From: Pseudoalteromonas rubra
Lineage (GTDB): Bacteria > Pseudomonadota > Gammaproteobacteria > Enterobacterales > Alteromonadaceae
DNA: 64,000 bases
Direction: 5' to 3'
NCBI RefSeq assembly: GCF_000967655.1
Contig: NZ_JXYA01000031.1
Span: 1 to 64,000, forward strand
This document shows positions 52,617 to 62,477 of the stretch, piece after piece. How positions within the stretch are numbered: the first letter of the stretch is position 1; each line of letters opens with the position of its first letter. The notes below the pieces were generated by a model that saw nothing but the letters and a program-made list of their open reading frames with translations, was not told the DNA's origin and did not search any database. The translations under genes and the position numbers were made by a program.

Positions 52617-54194
52617 ATGAACCAACTCCGTTACCTGCAATTAAGAGTCATACTGTTGTGTTGCTCCTGTGTGTTGTTGAGTGCATGTTTTAAAGAAAGC
52701 GTTGCCCAGGACTACACAATTGGGCCGAAAAAAGTGGCTTTGTTTAAGCTAATACTGGCAGATTACTGTAAGAAGTCGTTTTTTGGCACTGTATATGTCA
52801 CCTCAGGTGATGATGTTGTGTACGAGGCGAATTGTGGGCCAAGAAATCTCTCAAGCTATACGCATTTTAAGAGGATAGCAGAGCTGCATAATATTGATCC
52901 AAACACCTCAGGTGCAGAGTATCAAGTTGGCTTAAATACGTCAGACTCCAAATACCGTATTGGCTCAAATACCAAAGAGTTTGCAGCGGCTCTGCTGCAA
53001 CAAATGCTTTCTCAGGAAGAGATTGAAACAAAGACCATCGGTGATTATTTACCTTGGTTTCCTAACAATGAATGCAAGGATATAACGCTTCACAATTTAC
53101 TGACTATGTCCTCAGGCATAAATAACTATAGTAATAACCCCGAAGTATATTTGAACTGGGGGTGGCGGCCATATCTATATGAACCAGGTTTAAATTTGAA
53201 TGGGCCTGAGGCGTTCAGTAATCGTTTTTGTACCTGTCAAAAACAAGAGGTAATCCCCAGCTTTACACCCGGCTCGAAATTTGAGTATAGCAACTGCAAT
53301 TATTATCTCATCGGTAATATTATTGAGCAGCTCGAAGCCGAAAAGCAAGGCGACATTTCTTCCGAGTTTTACTTTGGCAACATCTTGAAGCGGAATATAC
53401 TAGACAAACTGGCAATGGTCGACAGCGGCACATTTTATGCGATTGGTGTCTATGAAAACATGACGACTGGCTATGTTGATAAATATAATCCGCTCTTGTC
53501 TGACACTACGGGTCGTTTACCGGACACGGGCGTGCCTGATTGCCAAGCTATCACGGGTTTGCCTGATTGCGCAGATATCCTAGAAAGCCCTTATAGCAAC
53601 CCAATGGTGCTGTATTCTGCGGGCAATATGTATTCCACTGTTAAGGATATGCATTTTTGGGATAAGGGCTTGTATGGCGATTCGATTCTTGATCATGATC
53701 AGAAAGAAAGCGCGTTTACGCCTTACCAAAAGGCTGACAATGGCGCTCAGGATGATAAGGAATGTCAGACCCAAAAAGCTCACAATAAGGTTCAGTGTGG
53801 CAAAAAGCCTCGGGGCAAAAAAAATGATCGCGCATTTCAGTGCGAATATTTTGGCTATGGCTGGTTCGTCAATTACGTTCCTAAACATGACAGAAAGAAA
53901 ATTCACTGCCCAGACAAACCTAGTTCATCTAACATTATGAATAAGAAAAAATATGAGAAGTTTGTAAGCTACTCAGGTAATTACCCTTATTCCTGGGTGA
54001 CGAGTTTTTCAAGGTTGCTGGAACGCAATCAAGCCGTGATGGTATTTAGTAATTATAACAAAGCAGGCTATGAGACAGATTGTATAGCTCAGGAGATCCG
54101 TAACGTTATTTTTTATAACAAGGCGTATCGCTCAAAGCACTGTAAACGCGTTTTGATTGGTACTGAGCAAAAACAACTCTTTGAATGGTACTAA
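52617..54194 (+). CDS. Serine hydrolase lipoprotein, class C beta-lactamase fold
   Basis: 525 residues, AAGGAAAT before the ATG. Lipoprotein signal (VILLCCSCVLLSAC, lipobox LSAC). Active site S117-x-x-K120 in GSNTKEFAAALLQ and Y224-S-N226 in EYSNCNYYLIGNII, the DD-peptidase/beta-lactamase pattern. The C-terminal region is Cys-rich (DKECQTQ, QCGKKPRGKKNDRAFQCEYF), unusual for the family and suggesting disulfides. Likely a periplasmic or outer-membrane esterase or peptidase. Not predicted to be an antibiotic-resistance enzyme from this sequence. Preceded by a 320-base stretch without a gene. Confidence 0.88.
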   Translation: MNQLRYLQLRVILLCCSCVLLSACFKESVAQDYTIGPKKVALFKLILADYCKKSFFGTVYVTSGDDVVYEANCGPRNLSSYTHFKRIAELHNIDPNTSGAEYQVGLNTSDSKYRIGSNTKEFAAALLQQMLSQEEIETKTIGDYLPWFPNNECKDITLHNLLTMSSGINNYSNNPEVYLNWGWRPYLYEPGLNLNGPEAFSNRFCTCQKQEVIPSFTPGSKFEYSNCNYYLIGNIIEQLEAEKQGDISSEFYFGNILKRNILDKLAMVDSGTFYAIGVYENMTTGYVDKYNPLLSDTTGRLPDTGVPDCQAITGLPDCADILESPYSNPMVLYSAGNMYSTVKDMHFWDKGLYGDSILDHDQKESAFTPYQKADNGAQDDKECQTQKAHNKVQCGKKPRGKKNDRAFQCEYFGYGWFVNYVPKHDRKKIHCPDKPSSSNIMNKKKYEKFVSYSGNYPYSWVTSFSRLLERNQAVMVFSNYNKAGYETDCIAQEIRNVIFYNKAYRSKHCKRVLIGTEQKQLFEWY

Positions 54195-54329
54195 GGAATT
54201 TACGTGCTTCTCAGTACTTTTAGGTTGGAACCGGCTTTTATATGCGATGCACTGTGAATGCAGGTGACAGGCTGGGTATCTAGCATAGTCAGAATCGCTG
54301 TTGGTGATTGTGTAGGGGCTTAATTCTAA

Positions 54330-54362
54330 AATGCCTTGCTGAACCTGGTTCTGCAAGGCATT
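54330..54362. terminator. Perfect 10-base hairpin between convergent genes
   Basis: AATGCCTTGC pairs with GCAAGGCATT, between the serine hydrolase gene (plus) and the DUF6172-like gene (minus). Probably a bidirectional terminator. Confidence 0.6.
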
Positions 54363-54396
54363 AGCTAAATCAGGACAAGTAATCCACAGATATGGC

Positions 54397-54711
54397 TTAG
54401 TAATCCTCTGACTCATCGTCAGACGAGTTATGCGCTTGTCTGACGGCTGGTTTTGCCAGGATCTCAACATAGAATGAGGTGAGGTTCTCTTCCTGAGTCT
54501 TATCTATCAACTTGTTTAGCTGTGATACGTGCACAGGCTCGGCTTGCGCTTCTGTGTTACCGAATTTACAGTCAAAGTCCCAATAATCAGCGCCAGTTGG
54601 CAAAGTTTTGTTGCGCTCGCGTTTCAGGTACTTTTTAAGCTCGTGTTTTACGGCGTCAACGCGTCTTGCAAGTTTGATTTTTGGGTGAGTCAGTTCAAAT
54701 GTTTTTTTCAT
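54397..54711 (-). CDS. DUF6172-like protein
   Basis: 104 residues from the ATG at 54711 (MKKTFELTHPKIKLARRVDA), chosen because the family begins here. Basic N-terminal half (KHELKKYLKRERNKTLP), GADYWDFDCKFG in the middle, and an acidic Ser/Asp tail. Small cytoplasmic protein of unknown role, common in Alteromonadales. My family assignment is from memory of the pattern and needs a search. Confidence 0.7.
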   Translation of the reverse strand: MKKTFELTHPKIKLARRVDAVKHELKKYLKRERNKTLPTGADYWDFDCKFGNTEAQAEPVHVSQLNKLIDKTQEENLTSFYVEILAKPAVRQAHNSSDDESEDY

Positions 54712-54987
54712 AGTTGCCTTCAAGCAGAAATTACTCAGTCGGCAAAAAAGCATGCCTGAGTAAGGAATGTGTATTTATTAAGCGTATAGCCTATGTATGG
54801 ATAAATACAGAAATGTAATGCGCTATTTTACGTTATATTCAGCGGGCTGGCGAGGATTGTAAATGCGCTTGTTGAACGCACTTACATAGCGACCGTTTAA
54901 GGTAAATCGCCTTTCTCTATTTACTACTGCAGTGCCTACAGTAATGTCGTACTGGTTATGTTTGCAAGTGCTGTGTCGCCTGTAAGC

Positions 54988-55491
54988 TTACCCAACCACC
55001 AAACGATTATTGGTATCCCGGCTGGTCAGTATCTGGTTCGCGTCAAACCCGCTTGAGCGCTTCGCCATACGGTCGTACAGCAACACATTTACGGTGGCGG
55101 CCAGGTTCATACACCCTGTGGTAGGCACATATACAACGGCGTCGGCGGCATCGACAATGTTCTGCGGCAGACTGCCATCTTCGGGACCAAAAACGTAAAT
55201 TGCATTATCGGGATGAGTAAATTGTGGTAATGGTGTCGCACCTTCCACCAGCTCAATACACACCAGCGATCGGCCGGGTACTTTTAAGCTGGTGAGATCA
55301 TCAACCTGTTGAATGGGGATATTATCGGCGATGTTTTTTGTGTCGGTATGATATTTAGCAGCCTTGGCATAGCGGTTACCATTAAAATAGACGGCCTGCG
55401 CTTGATAGCAACCCGCTGCTCTTAATACGCCACCTACGTTAGTCGGCGATTTCGGATTGACCAATCCAATCGCGGCAAACGACTCACTCAT
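54988..55491 (-). CDS. SpoU/TrmH-family RNA methyltransferase
   Basis: 167 residues. SPOUT knot: GLVNPKSPTNVGGVLRAAGC at the start, YVFGPEDGSLPQNIVDA (SAM-binding loop) near 110, and VYVPTTGCMNLAATVNVLLYD at the C-terminus. It adds a 2'-O-methyl group to tRNA or rRNA; which site cannot be told. Single gene on the minus strand. The 55492-55812 interval has only a GTGCCAG/CTGGCAC dyad at 55593-55615 and no gene. Confidence 0.9.
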   Translation of the reverse strand: MSESFAAIGLVNPKSPTNVGGVLRAAGCYQAQAVYFNGNRYAKAAKYHTDTKNIADNIPIQQVDDLTSLKVPGRSLVCIELVEGATPLPQFTHPDNAIYVFGPEDGSLPQNIVDAADAVVYVPTTGCMNLAATVNVLLYDRMAKRSSGFDANQILTSRDTNNRLVVG

Positions 55492-55812
55492 ATTTTTTCA
55501 CTCTCAATATACGGCAGCGAGGCTACCAGGAACGCTTAACACAGGCAGCGTAGCTACCAAAATATCTGGCAGGCGATTGTATCATGTGGATGATTTTGTG
55601 CCAGCCAAAAGCCTGGCACGGGCACAGCACAGAGATATTATCACGCAATTTGGGCTTTTTTTGTGGGTAGCTATGCTGATTACAAATGCGCATTGGTGAG
55701 ATGACATTTATCTGCGCTTATAAAAAGCGGCTCCGAACTGATTGATGAGTGCGTTCGAAAACCGCTTAGTAACCTTATTAAATAGAGACACAGAGCAATT
55801 TATAGGCCGAGT

Positions 55813-58119
55813 TTAAAGGTTATCTATTTTACATACTGTTTGGTCCTGGCTTTCATTTACTGTTTGCTCCAGGCTTTCATATACTTGGTTACTATGACCA
55901 TTCACAAAGGTATAGCAGGGTTTGATGGTATGGATCTGATCGACCTTTTCTGCGAGTGGATTACGGTCTAAGATCACTAAATCAGCCACTTTATTAACCT
56001 CTAACGTGCCTATTTTTTCATCGAGCAGGTTTTGCTGCGCAGGCACTATGGTTACACCTCGTAAAGCCTGATAGACATCGATATTTTGCTGTCCGGCAAC
56101 TGGGTTGTAAGGCATCGGCTCTTTCCGATCCGTTGCGAGGTGAGGATAAAACCAGGTATCGCGATTGACCATTTGCTCCACATACCACAGTGGGTTAACG
56201 GGTGAGACGGGCATGTCACTGTGTAATGAAAATGGAACATCATAACTGTGCTCAAATTTCGCTGGGTCAAGCATAGTTGCACGACCTGTCGAGTCCGATT
56301 CTCCCTCGTGACCTTTGCCATCCAGTATTGACTGAAATGCGCCGCCCCAGTAAGCAACGTGGGCAGGCGTATGGCTGACGGTAATGTTAAATCTGTGTTT
56401 GGTAATATCACAGTCTTTACAGTTTTCACTGTCTTTACAGCTTAAGCCTTCGTTACGCGCTTGTACAATCAAGTCAACGGCTGACTCGTTTGCAGCCGGG
56501 TTTCCACCAACGGTGGCATGATGCAACGTGATTGGAAAAGTGTTACTGTCATTATCGCTTTGACATTGTAATTCTGTGAATGCGTTTAATGCTTGCTCTA
56601 TGGCTGCATCGCCATTGGCATGGACCTGAATAAGCCACTTCCTATCTGTTTCTTTGTTGTTCCAATAATTACCCAGTTCTTTTTCAAACTTATCTCCAGG
56701 GTAATTTTGACCGCTGCTCCCTGATTCACCATCACAAATCCCGTTTTTGGCATAATCGTCTTTAAGGTATGCGCTGCAACCCTGAGTCGAGCCATCAGCC
56801 CAAATTTTAACGCCGTAGGCACCGTACAGGCCATCGGTCTCGCTATCCCAGGTGTCGGTGTGCAGTGAATTTGCGACTTCGAATGGGCTTCGATCTTCAC
56901 CCGTTGAGTCCGCAATGTCTGTGGCGATAAGCGTACGATAACGCATATTTGGACTGTCTTTGTTATCGCAAGCCAGCTGTTGGAAAAACTTCGCTTCTGA
57001 TGACTGAAAGGCACCGGCATTGACCAAGGTGGTGACACCGGTTTGAGCGATTCTGTGTATAAAATATGGCGCTATATCCATGCCTTGCTGTTCAGAGAGG
57101 TAGACGAACGGGCTGCCAGGTTCAGCACCTATACTTAGAGAGATAGCTTGCAGGAATGGGACAAAATTAGGAGACTCTAACACTCGACCAGTAAAGGTGC
57201 CATTGAGCTGGCTATTGTCTGGCGTGTTATAGACTTCAAAACCGCCGGTTTGATTTTCGTTGTAACAAAAGCGACTGGTGTCTGTTGGGCAGTAGTCACC
57301 AGTAGATATGGTGTTCTGCTTTTTACTGCACTTTGTAACCGAGCTACATAAACCGGATTTTACAAACGCTCTCAGATTCACATAGGCCACATGCCCGGAC
57401 TGGTCTAACAGCATAATGGGGGATTGCTGTTCTGGCTCAAATGAATTAACGGGTTGTTTCGCATTCGCATTGTTTACATTTTTATCTAGTTCAATCGCTG
57501 GGTTATTGATAAATCGACGAATGTCTGCAATATTTTTATCACTGTTGCCCAGCCGCGATGGGTCAATGCCATTTCCCCACACCCAGACAGGGTACTTGCT
57601 GTTGTCTGTTTTACTAATACGCTTATTGCTATCGTTGAGTGTATTATAGGTTTCTTGCAATGAGGTAGGGCAATCGCCACTTTCATCCAAGTAGTAGGTA
57701 GTTTTGTAGGGGTCTGGTAGACATGGCGATAAGTCGGTCATGACGGAAAGACCAATCACAAATGCCAGATGAGTATGTGGCTCAATAAACCCAGGCATTA
57801 GTGTCTTGCCCGCTAAATCCAGTTTACGTACGCCTTGTCCTGCCTGTTGTTCGAGTGTGTAGAGGTCGCCGAAGGCCTTAATAATGCCATCTTGTATCCA
57901 TATCGCATCAGGGTATGGCTCTTGTGTTGCTGATTCATACGCCATAGTGACTATCTTTCCATTATGGATGATGTAGCTGTCAGAGCCCGACGGTTCGTTT
58001 TGTTCTGCGGTGCCATTACTCATACAGGCTGTTAAGAGTGGGGCAGTACAAGTGACTAGCAGTGCACTTTTGAGGTGCCTTAGCAGCGGCTGGGTTATAG
58101 AATGTAGTGTTAGTTTCAT
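55813..58119 (-). CDS. Amidohydrolase-family lipoprotein
   Basis: 768 residues from the ATG at 58119 (AAGGAAA eight bases upstream). Lipoprotein signal ending CTAPLLTACMS. Amidohydrolase (YtcJ-like) fold: GKTLMPGFIEPHTHLAFV (metal-binding HxH) near 95, QVHANGDAAIEQAL near 510, and the C-terminal IGTLEVNKVADLVILDRNPL. Cys-rich insertions (LCSSVTKCSKKQ and similar) suggest disulfides in the envelope. Hydrolyses an amide or cyclic amide of unknown nature. Follows the pattern of exported amidohydrolases in Pseudoalteromonas. Confidence 0.88.
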   Translation of the reverse strand: MKLTLHSITQPLLRHLKSALLVTCTAPLLTACMSNGTAEQNEPSGSDSYIIHNGKIVTMAYESATQEPYPDAIWIQDGIIKAFGDLYTLEQQAGQGVRKLDLAGKTLMPGFIEPHTHLAFVIGLSVMTDLSPCLPDPYKTTYYLDESGDCPTSLQETYNTLNDSNKRISKTDNSKYPVWVWGNGIDPSRLGNSDKNIADIRRFINNPAIELDKNVNNANAKQPVNSFEPEQQSPIMLLDQSGHVAYVNLRAFVKSGLCSSVTKCSKKQNTISTGDYCPTDTSRFCYNENQTGGFEVYNTPDNSQLNGTFTGRVLESPNFVPFLQAISLSIGAEPGSPFVYLSEQQGMDIAPYFIHRIAQTGVTTLVNAGAFQSSEAKFFQQLACDNKDSPNMRYRTLIATDIADSTGEDRSPFEVANSLHTDTWDSETDGLYGAYGVKIWADGSTQGCSAYLKDDYAKNGICDGESGSSGQNYPGDKFEKELGNYWNNKETDRKWLIQVHANGDAAIEQALNAFTELQCQSDNDSNTFPITLHHATVGGNPAANESAVDLIVQARNEGLSCKDSENCKDCDITKHRFNITVSHTPAHVAYWGGAFQSILDGKGHEGESDSTGRATMLDPAKFEHSYDVPFSLHSDMPVSPVNPLWYVEQMVNRDTWFYPHLATDRKEPMPYNPVAGQQNIDVYQALRGVTIVPAQQNLLDEKIGTLEVNKVADLVILDRNPLAEKVDQIHTIKPCYTFVNGHSNQVYESLEQTVNESQDQTVCKIDNL

Positions 58120-58426
58120 ACTGTGATTTCCTTGTTTTACGTTCATTTAAACCTTGATGATTGACCCGGGATGGGGCCTTGCTGTGTGGTCATCAAGTCT
58201 GGTCGTAAGTTGGCAGAAATGACATTACATTTTATTACGTGGAGTGTGCATATAAGGCTGTCAGATTTTGCTATCACAGCCAATCTAGCAGGAACAGTGG
58301 GCAATCTGGACTATGTAAGTCTGTTGCACTATCTGAGGGGGCAAGCTGGTATCAAGTTCAGTGGTTTAAATCATCGAACTTTTACTTGCCTTTTCTGGTT
58401 TTGCTTGTCTTTTATTACTCTCTGAT

Positions 58427-58735
58427 TCAGTCTTCTGGTCCGTCTAAAGTAAAGGTTAAATGCTTACGCATATCTTTGAGGATCACCCCTTTTTTCAGCA
58501 TTGCGGCGCTCAGGCGCTTTTGCCATTTGAGTAAGTCGGACTTAGCAGCATTCAAAGTGGCTTGATCTTCAAATTGAAAACACAGAAGTAGGGATCCAGG
58601 AAAGAGGTGGTATTCCACATCAAACCAGCATTGCACCATGCCTGGGATTTCTGCGCGGGCTTGTTCTTCGATTGCATCGGCCACCGTGAGCACCAGTGCC
58701 TGTTGTTTTTGCTGAACTTTAGAGAGCTTTTTCAT
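58427..58735 (-). CDS. Unknown 102-residue protein
   Basis: From the internal ATG at 58735 (MKKLSKVQQKQQALVLTVAD); the longer upstream frame is unlikely to be translated. Composition is basic and alpha/beta, with EIPGMVQCWFDVEYHLFPGS and FQFEDQATLNAAKSDLLKWQ. No family recognised. Separate from the next gene on the same strand by 253 bases. Confidence 0.55.
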   Translation of the reverse strand: MKKLSKVQQKQQALVLTVADAIEEQARAEIPGMVQCWFDVEYHLFPGSLLLCFQFEDQATLNAAKSDLLKWQKRLSAAMLKKGVILKDMRKHLTFTLDGPED

Positions 58736-58988
58736 GAGGTTTCCAAATTTAAAGCCTGTATGGCGATAACCTCGAATTATACCTAACACTCTATTGGTAA
58801 AGAAAGTGAGAAGTAAGCCTGGCTGATGGAACCCGGGCGTTGCTGTCCGGGAATGAGCACCACCCAGCATGGTATTGATGATGAACTGAATATTTTTATT
58901 ATCAGAGGAAGCATAACAATCAACATGAGTGTTGTGCGATAAATGTCCGATGTTGGTGCAATTAATCATCGATAAATGCTTGAGGTGC

Positions 58989-59894
58989 TTAGCCTGTCTC
59001 AGCAAGTTCACGTACTTCTGCTCTTGTGGGCGCTGCTGTTGCGTCGTAGTTGTTCAACTCAACACCGTCACCAAATACCTGGTTTAATAGCGCTTGATAG
59101 TCTTCAGGTGAACGCTCAGGAGAATATCTGAATAGTTCTTTGAGCGTTTCTCTTTCTATGCCTCGCGCATCTGCTTCGGCTAGCAGGGGCTGGCCAACGT
59201 CGACAAAGCCTTTTTCATCTCTGCTTGCCACTACCCGGCCATCAACGCTGAACACGCTGGTTTGTGGCGTCTGCTCAAACATCAATTTTCTACGGTAGTT
59301 TTCTTCGGCATTAATTTGGTCGGTCAGGTAATGGTCTCGATGGTTTTGCACCTGCTCACGCACAAAGCCTTCATAGGTTTCGCCATAGCGTAGCTCAAAC
59401 ACGTCGGCATTGGTTGGCCCTTTGCCCTCGGCGTAAAATTCGACGCGGGCATCGGGGAAGTGTTGGGCAACGAGTTGTTTTATTTTTTCAGGATTTTGAC
59501 CGGCCTGATTGAAAATATCGGCCACAGAACCCTGACCATATATGGTACCGTCATAGCCTTGAGATGCGACCGCTTTGCCTTGTACAAAGATAATGGTACC
59601 CACATCTCGTTGCAGGCCTTTTTGGGTGTATTGTTGTTCCAGCTCTTCCGGGCTTCTTAAAGTGATATCAAAATCGGCCAGAAAATTGTGTTCATCAGAA
59701 AGCTTGGTAATGTCTTCTGGCTTGAGCAAATAGACCAGGTTGACCTGTCCGCGTACATCGAAGCCATTGTTTGGCGCATTTACCTGCTCTGACTGTTGTT
59801 CGGATTGCTGCTGTACATAATCCGTGCTTTGTGGCGTTTTAGCGGGTTTCTGATATGCGTTGTTTACCTGATAGGGATTGGATGTAACTTGCAT
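58989..59894 (-). CDS. Unknown 301-residue protein
   Basis: From the ATG at 59894 with a clear AAAGGAGC site. The first 50 residues are Gln/Asn-rich and disordered (DYVQQQSEQQSEQ); the rest is soluble, acidic, with two similar segments IIFVQGKAVASQGYDGTIYG and SVFSVDGRVVASRDEKGFVD, which look like one motif repeated about 110 residues apart. No signal peptide and no known domain. Common gene type in Pseudoalteromonas by feel, but this is not checked. Confidence 0.75.
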   Translation of the reverse strand: MQVTSNPYQVNNAYQKPAKTPQSTDYVQQQSEQQSEQVNAPNNGFDVRGQVNLVYLLKPEDITKLSDEHNFLADFDITLRSPEELEQQYTQKGLQRDVGTIIFVQGKAVASQGYDGTIYGQGSVADIFNQAGQNPEKIKQLVAQHFPDARVEFYAEGKGPTNADVFELRYGETYEGFVREQVQNHRDHYLTDQINAEENYRRKLMFEQTPQTSVFSVDGRVVASRDEKGFVDVGQPLLAEADARGIERETLKELFRYSPERSPEDYQALLNQVFGDGVELNNYDATAAPTRAEVRELAETG

Positions 59895-60060
59895 GTTCAG
59901 CTCCTTTGATGAGGTTAGAGTGAACGACAAGTGTTCCAGCACTTGTCTTATCTATATCAAATACAGCAAGTTACATACCAGAAATGAGAGTGCGTAATGA
60001 AGCCGCTGCCGCACAATAATAAGGTTTTTATGGCATGAGTGTATGAGTGAAGAGGCAAGA

Positions 60061-60099
60061 GCTTGCCGCTTGGACGTTGCAGTCACGCTAGCGGCAAGC
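60061..60099. terminator. Hairpin after the sodium channel gene
   Basis: GCTTGCCGCT pairs with AGCGGCAAGC about ten bases past the minus-strand stop at 60109. T-rich sequence is weak. Confidence 0.55.
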
Positions 60100-60108
60100 C
60101 TGTTGAGA

Positions 60109-60909
60109 TTAGTCTTTTTGCTGTTTTAACAGCGCATCCAGCTTGGCTTCAACTCGCTCAATATCTTCGCGAGTTGCCAGTACTTGATCCGGTTTGCCTT
60201 CTTCTTCATGCATTACCTGCATGGCGTCGACTATGATACCAATAAAGAGGTTCAGTACTGCGAAGCTGGTAATAATGATAAAAGGTACGAAGAACAACCA
60301 GGATTGCGGGAACAGCTCCATGGTCGGGCGTACAATGCCCATAGACCAGCTCTCTAACGTCATCACCTGGAACAGGGTATAGGCAGAAGCGCCGATACTG
60401 CCAAACCACTCTTGCATATTTGGATCCGGATGCTGACCAAATAGTTTAGTGGTGAGTACGGCTGAAACGTAAAACACGATACCGAGTACGCCAATGACCG
60501 ATGCCATCCCCGGCAGTGAGTGACCAAGCGCACCAATTACCCGACGCATTTGTGGTACGACTGAGAACAGCCGTAGCACCCGCAGGATCCGAAAAGCACG
60601 CAACACGGAGAGTGGGCCACTGGATGGAGCCCAGGAAACGGCAACAATGATTAAGTCAAACCAATTCCACCCCGACTTGAAGAATTTAAGGCGATATACC
60701 ATCAGCTTAAGTATTAACTCGATGGTAAAAATTATCAGAATAACCAAATCAATTTTATGCAGGACTGCGGCATTAGCTTTACCAAACTGAGTGGTTTCCA
60801 AGCCTAACGTGAAGGCATTGAATAAAATGACAGCAATCAAAAAGTTCTGAAACCATCGGGCTTCGACAATCGCCGTCAGTTTCGACATAAAGGAGTTAGA
60901 AGATGTCAT
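60109..60909 (-). CDS. Bacterial voltage-gated sodium channel (NaChBac type)
   Basis: 266 residues, six transmembrane helices. S4 voltage sensor RAFRILRVLRLFSVVPQMRR with Arg every third residue, pore helix and selectivity filter TLESWS (as the NaChBac TLESWAS) near 195, S6 FVPFIIITSFAVLNLFIGII, and a C-terminal coiled-coil (REDIERVEAKLDALLKQQ) for tetramer assembly. One channel subunit; four make the pore. Known: such channels shape membrane-voltage and motility responses in marine bacteria. Intact length. Confidence 0.95.
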   Translation of the reverse strand: MTSSNSFMSKLTAIVEARWFQNFLIAVILFNAFTLGLETTQFGKANAAVLHKIDLVILIIFTIELILKLMVYRLKFFKSGWNWFDLIIVAVSWAPSSGPLSVLRAFRILRVLRLFSVVPQMRRVIGALGHSLPGMASVIGVLGIVFYVSAVLTTKLFGQHPDPNMQEWFGSIGASAYTLFQVMTLESWSMGIVRPTMELFPQSWLFFVPFIIITSFAVLNLFIGIIVDAMQVMHEEEGKPDQVLATREDIERVEAKLDALLKQQKD

Positions 60910-60959
60910 GGTTCTTTTTTAGGTAATTTTCAGAGTGAAATATGATGTCGGGAAATTGC

Positions 60960-61280
60960 GATTTTTTCAAGGTTTGTGGTGCTTGCTAGCACACAAAACT
61001 ATTTCAACCCGGCTTAACATAAATTGAGCCCTAATTAGGTATATTTTGAAATTTGAAATGGGTGTCTTCGTTATTGTTCCGATTTTTTCAAGGTTTGTGG
61101 CGCTGCCGGCGCACAAAACTATTTCAGCCCGGCTTTACATAAATTGAGCCCTAATTAGGTGTGTTTTGAAATTTGAAATGGGTGTCTTCGATTTCTTCGT
61201 TCATGTGTTCGGTGATCTCAGGCCTAGCTTTATAACAACCTGTGTACAATTTAGGTAGATTTTGACATGGGTGTCTTCGT
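60960..61280. repeat. Tandem 121-base repeats ending in GGGTGTCTTCG
   Basis: Unit starts GATTTTTTCAAGG at 60960 and 61081 (period 121), about 111 bases kept, with the ends TTGAAATGGGTGTCTTCG; a third, diverged end TTTTGACATGGGTGTCTTCG is at 61261-61280. The core AAATTGAGCCCTAATTAGGT is conserved in both. This is the right-end signature of the GACACCC family in a different context. The interval 60910-61440 holds no gene. Confidence 0.78.
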
Positions 61281-61440
61281 TTTTTGTTCTTTTTCGTTTT
61301 TTGTTCTTCGTTTTTTGTTCGTTTTTTTCGTGTCGAGACAGCCTCTGTACGTAATGAAGTGTACTAATAACAATTCACTTAGAACTTCGTTACTATAGAA
61401 CTGCTGATATTGACGATTAAATCAACAGGATAGTTTCTTG

Positions 61441-62274
61441 ATGAATTTGCAATTTAAACTTGTTACGCGCCTTTTCCTTTGTGTTTTGGCAATCAATCTG
61501 GCCGCCTGCGGTGGCAGCTCGAATTCAGGCTCTGCACAGCAAGGCTTGTCTGGACAACCCGCACAGCCGTTTTTGCCGGGTGAGCGATTGCAGCTGGAGG
61601 CGTTTTCTTCGAGCTATACCGGTGTATCGTATCCGCTGAGGGTTTATCTGCCGCAAAATCGCATTGCCAATAAACGTTATCCGGTGATTTATGTATTAGA
61701 TGCAGAGTGGCGTTTTGACACCATTGCCGATAGTCTGGACGATAATAAAATGGCGGTGATCTTGGTCGGAGTAGAAAATTATGTCGATGAAGGTTATAAG
61801 CACCGGGAGGCTTATTCACAGTGGCCGTTGGCACAAGACTACTTTGATTTTATTCGCAAAGAGCTGGCAGTAGAGATAGAAGCTCGCTACCCGGTGGAGC
61901 AATCCGACAGGACAATTATGGGCCATTCCTATACAGGGTTGTTTGTTGGTCTGGCATTATTAATGGACGATCCGCAGCAGCCTTTTTTTCATCGTCATGT
62001 CTCGTTTGATGGCAGCTTTTGGGCACATACCGAGACTACCTCTCAGTTGATAGATGACAGACGAGGGCAGAGTTCAACATTAAAGAGCCGCACTATTTTA
62101 GTCGGAGCCAATGGCAAAGTTGGTAATGTGCTCTATGTACGCGAGTTTGATGAGCAACTTACACGTGCCAATTTTGCTCAGCTAGATACGACCTACCTGG
62201 AATACAAACAAGAACATATTCCGGTCGTCGCATATTCTGTGGATGAGGTGCTGAATGCTTTATATCGGGAGTAA
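61441..62274 (+). CDS. Esterase-type alpha/beta hydrolase lipoprotein
   Basis: 277 residues from the ATG at 61441; a TTG at 61438 is possible. Lipoprotein signal (LFLCVLAINLAACGGSS). Serine esterase fold of the esterase D group: YPVIYVLDAEWRFDT, oxyanion region VILVGVENYV, nucleophile GHSYTGLF with Ser in GHSYTG, and a late catalytic His in YKQEHIPVV. Hydrolyses an ester of unknown nature, exposed at the outer membrane. Single gene. Confidence 0.85.
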   Translation: MNLQFKLVTRLFLCVLAINLAACGGSSNSGSAQQGLSGQPAQPFLPGERLQLEAFSSSYTGVSYPLRVYLPQNRIANKRYPVIYVLDAEWRFDTIADSLDDNKMAVILVGVENYVDEGYKHREAYSQWPLAQDYFDFIRKELAVEIEARYPVEQSDRTIMGHSYTGLFVGLALLMDDPQQPFFHRHVSFDGSFWAHTETTSQLIDDRRGQSSTLKSRTILVGANGKVGNVLYVREFDEQLTRANFAQLDTTYLEYKQEHIPVVAYSVDEVLNALYRE

Positions 62275-62477
62275 TCATCATGCTTACCTTAGGCGAGGCT
62301 ATTGAGTAATCAGTTGGTACTAATTGCTTGTTTATCTGTGGTTTATCTAAACCTATCTTGCTATTATTGGGTTTATGGTGTTCCCAAGTTGGGTCCTTGG
62401 TTGCGTAAGCCAAGGCAGAGCGTGATGCAATATTATCAAAGCAAAATTGAACTCAATAATTTTAATTAAGGAAAATT

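Noticed and set aside
54132..54470. Minus-strand frame spanning the end of the serine hydrolase gene
   Set aside because: It overlaps both the hydrolase gene and the terminator hairpin and has no ribosome site.
58171..58425. 84-codon plus-strand frame upstream of the amidohydrolase gene
   Set aside because: No ribosome site, no conserved pattern; the stretch 58120-58426 looks intergenic.
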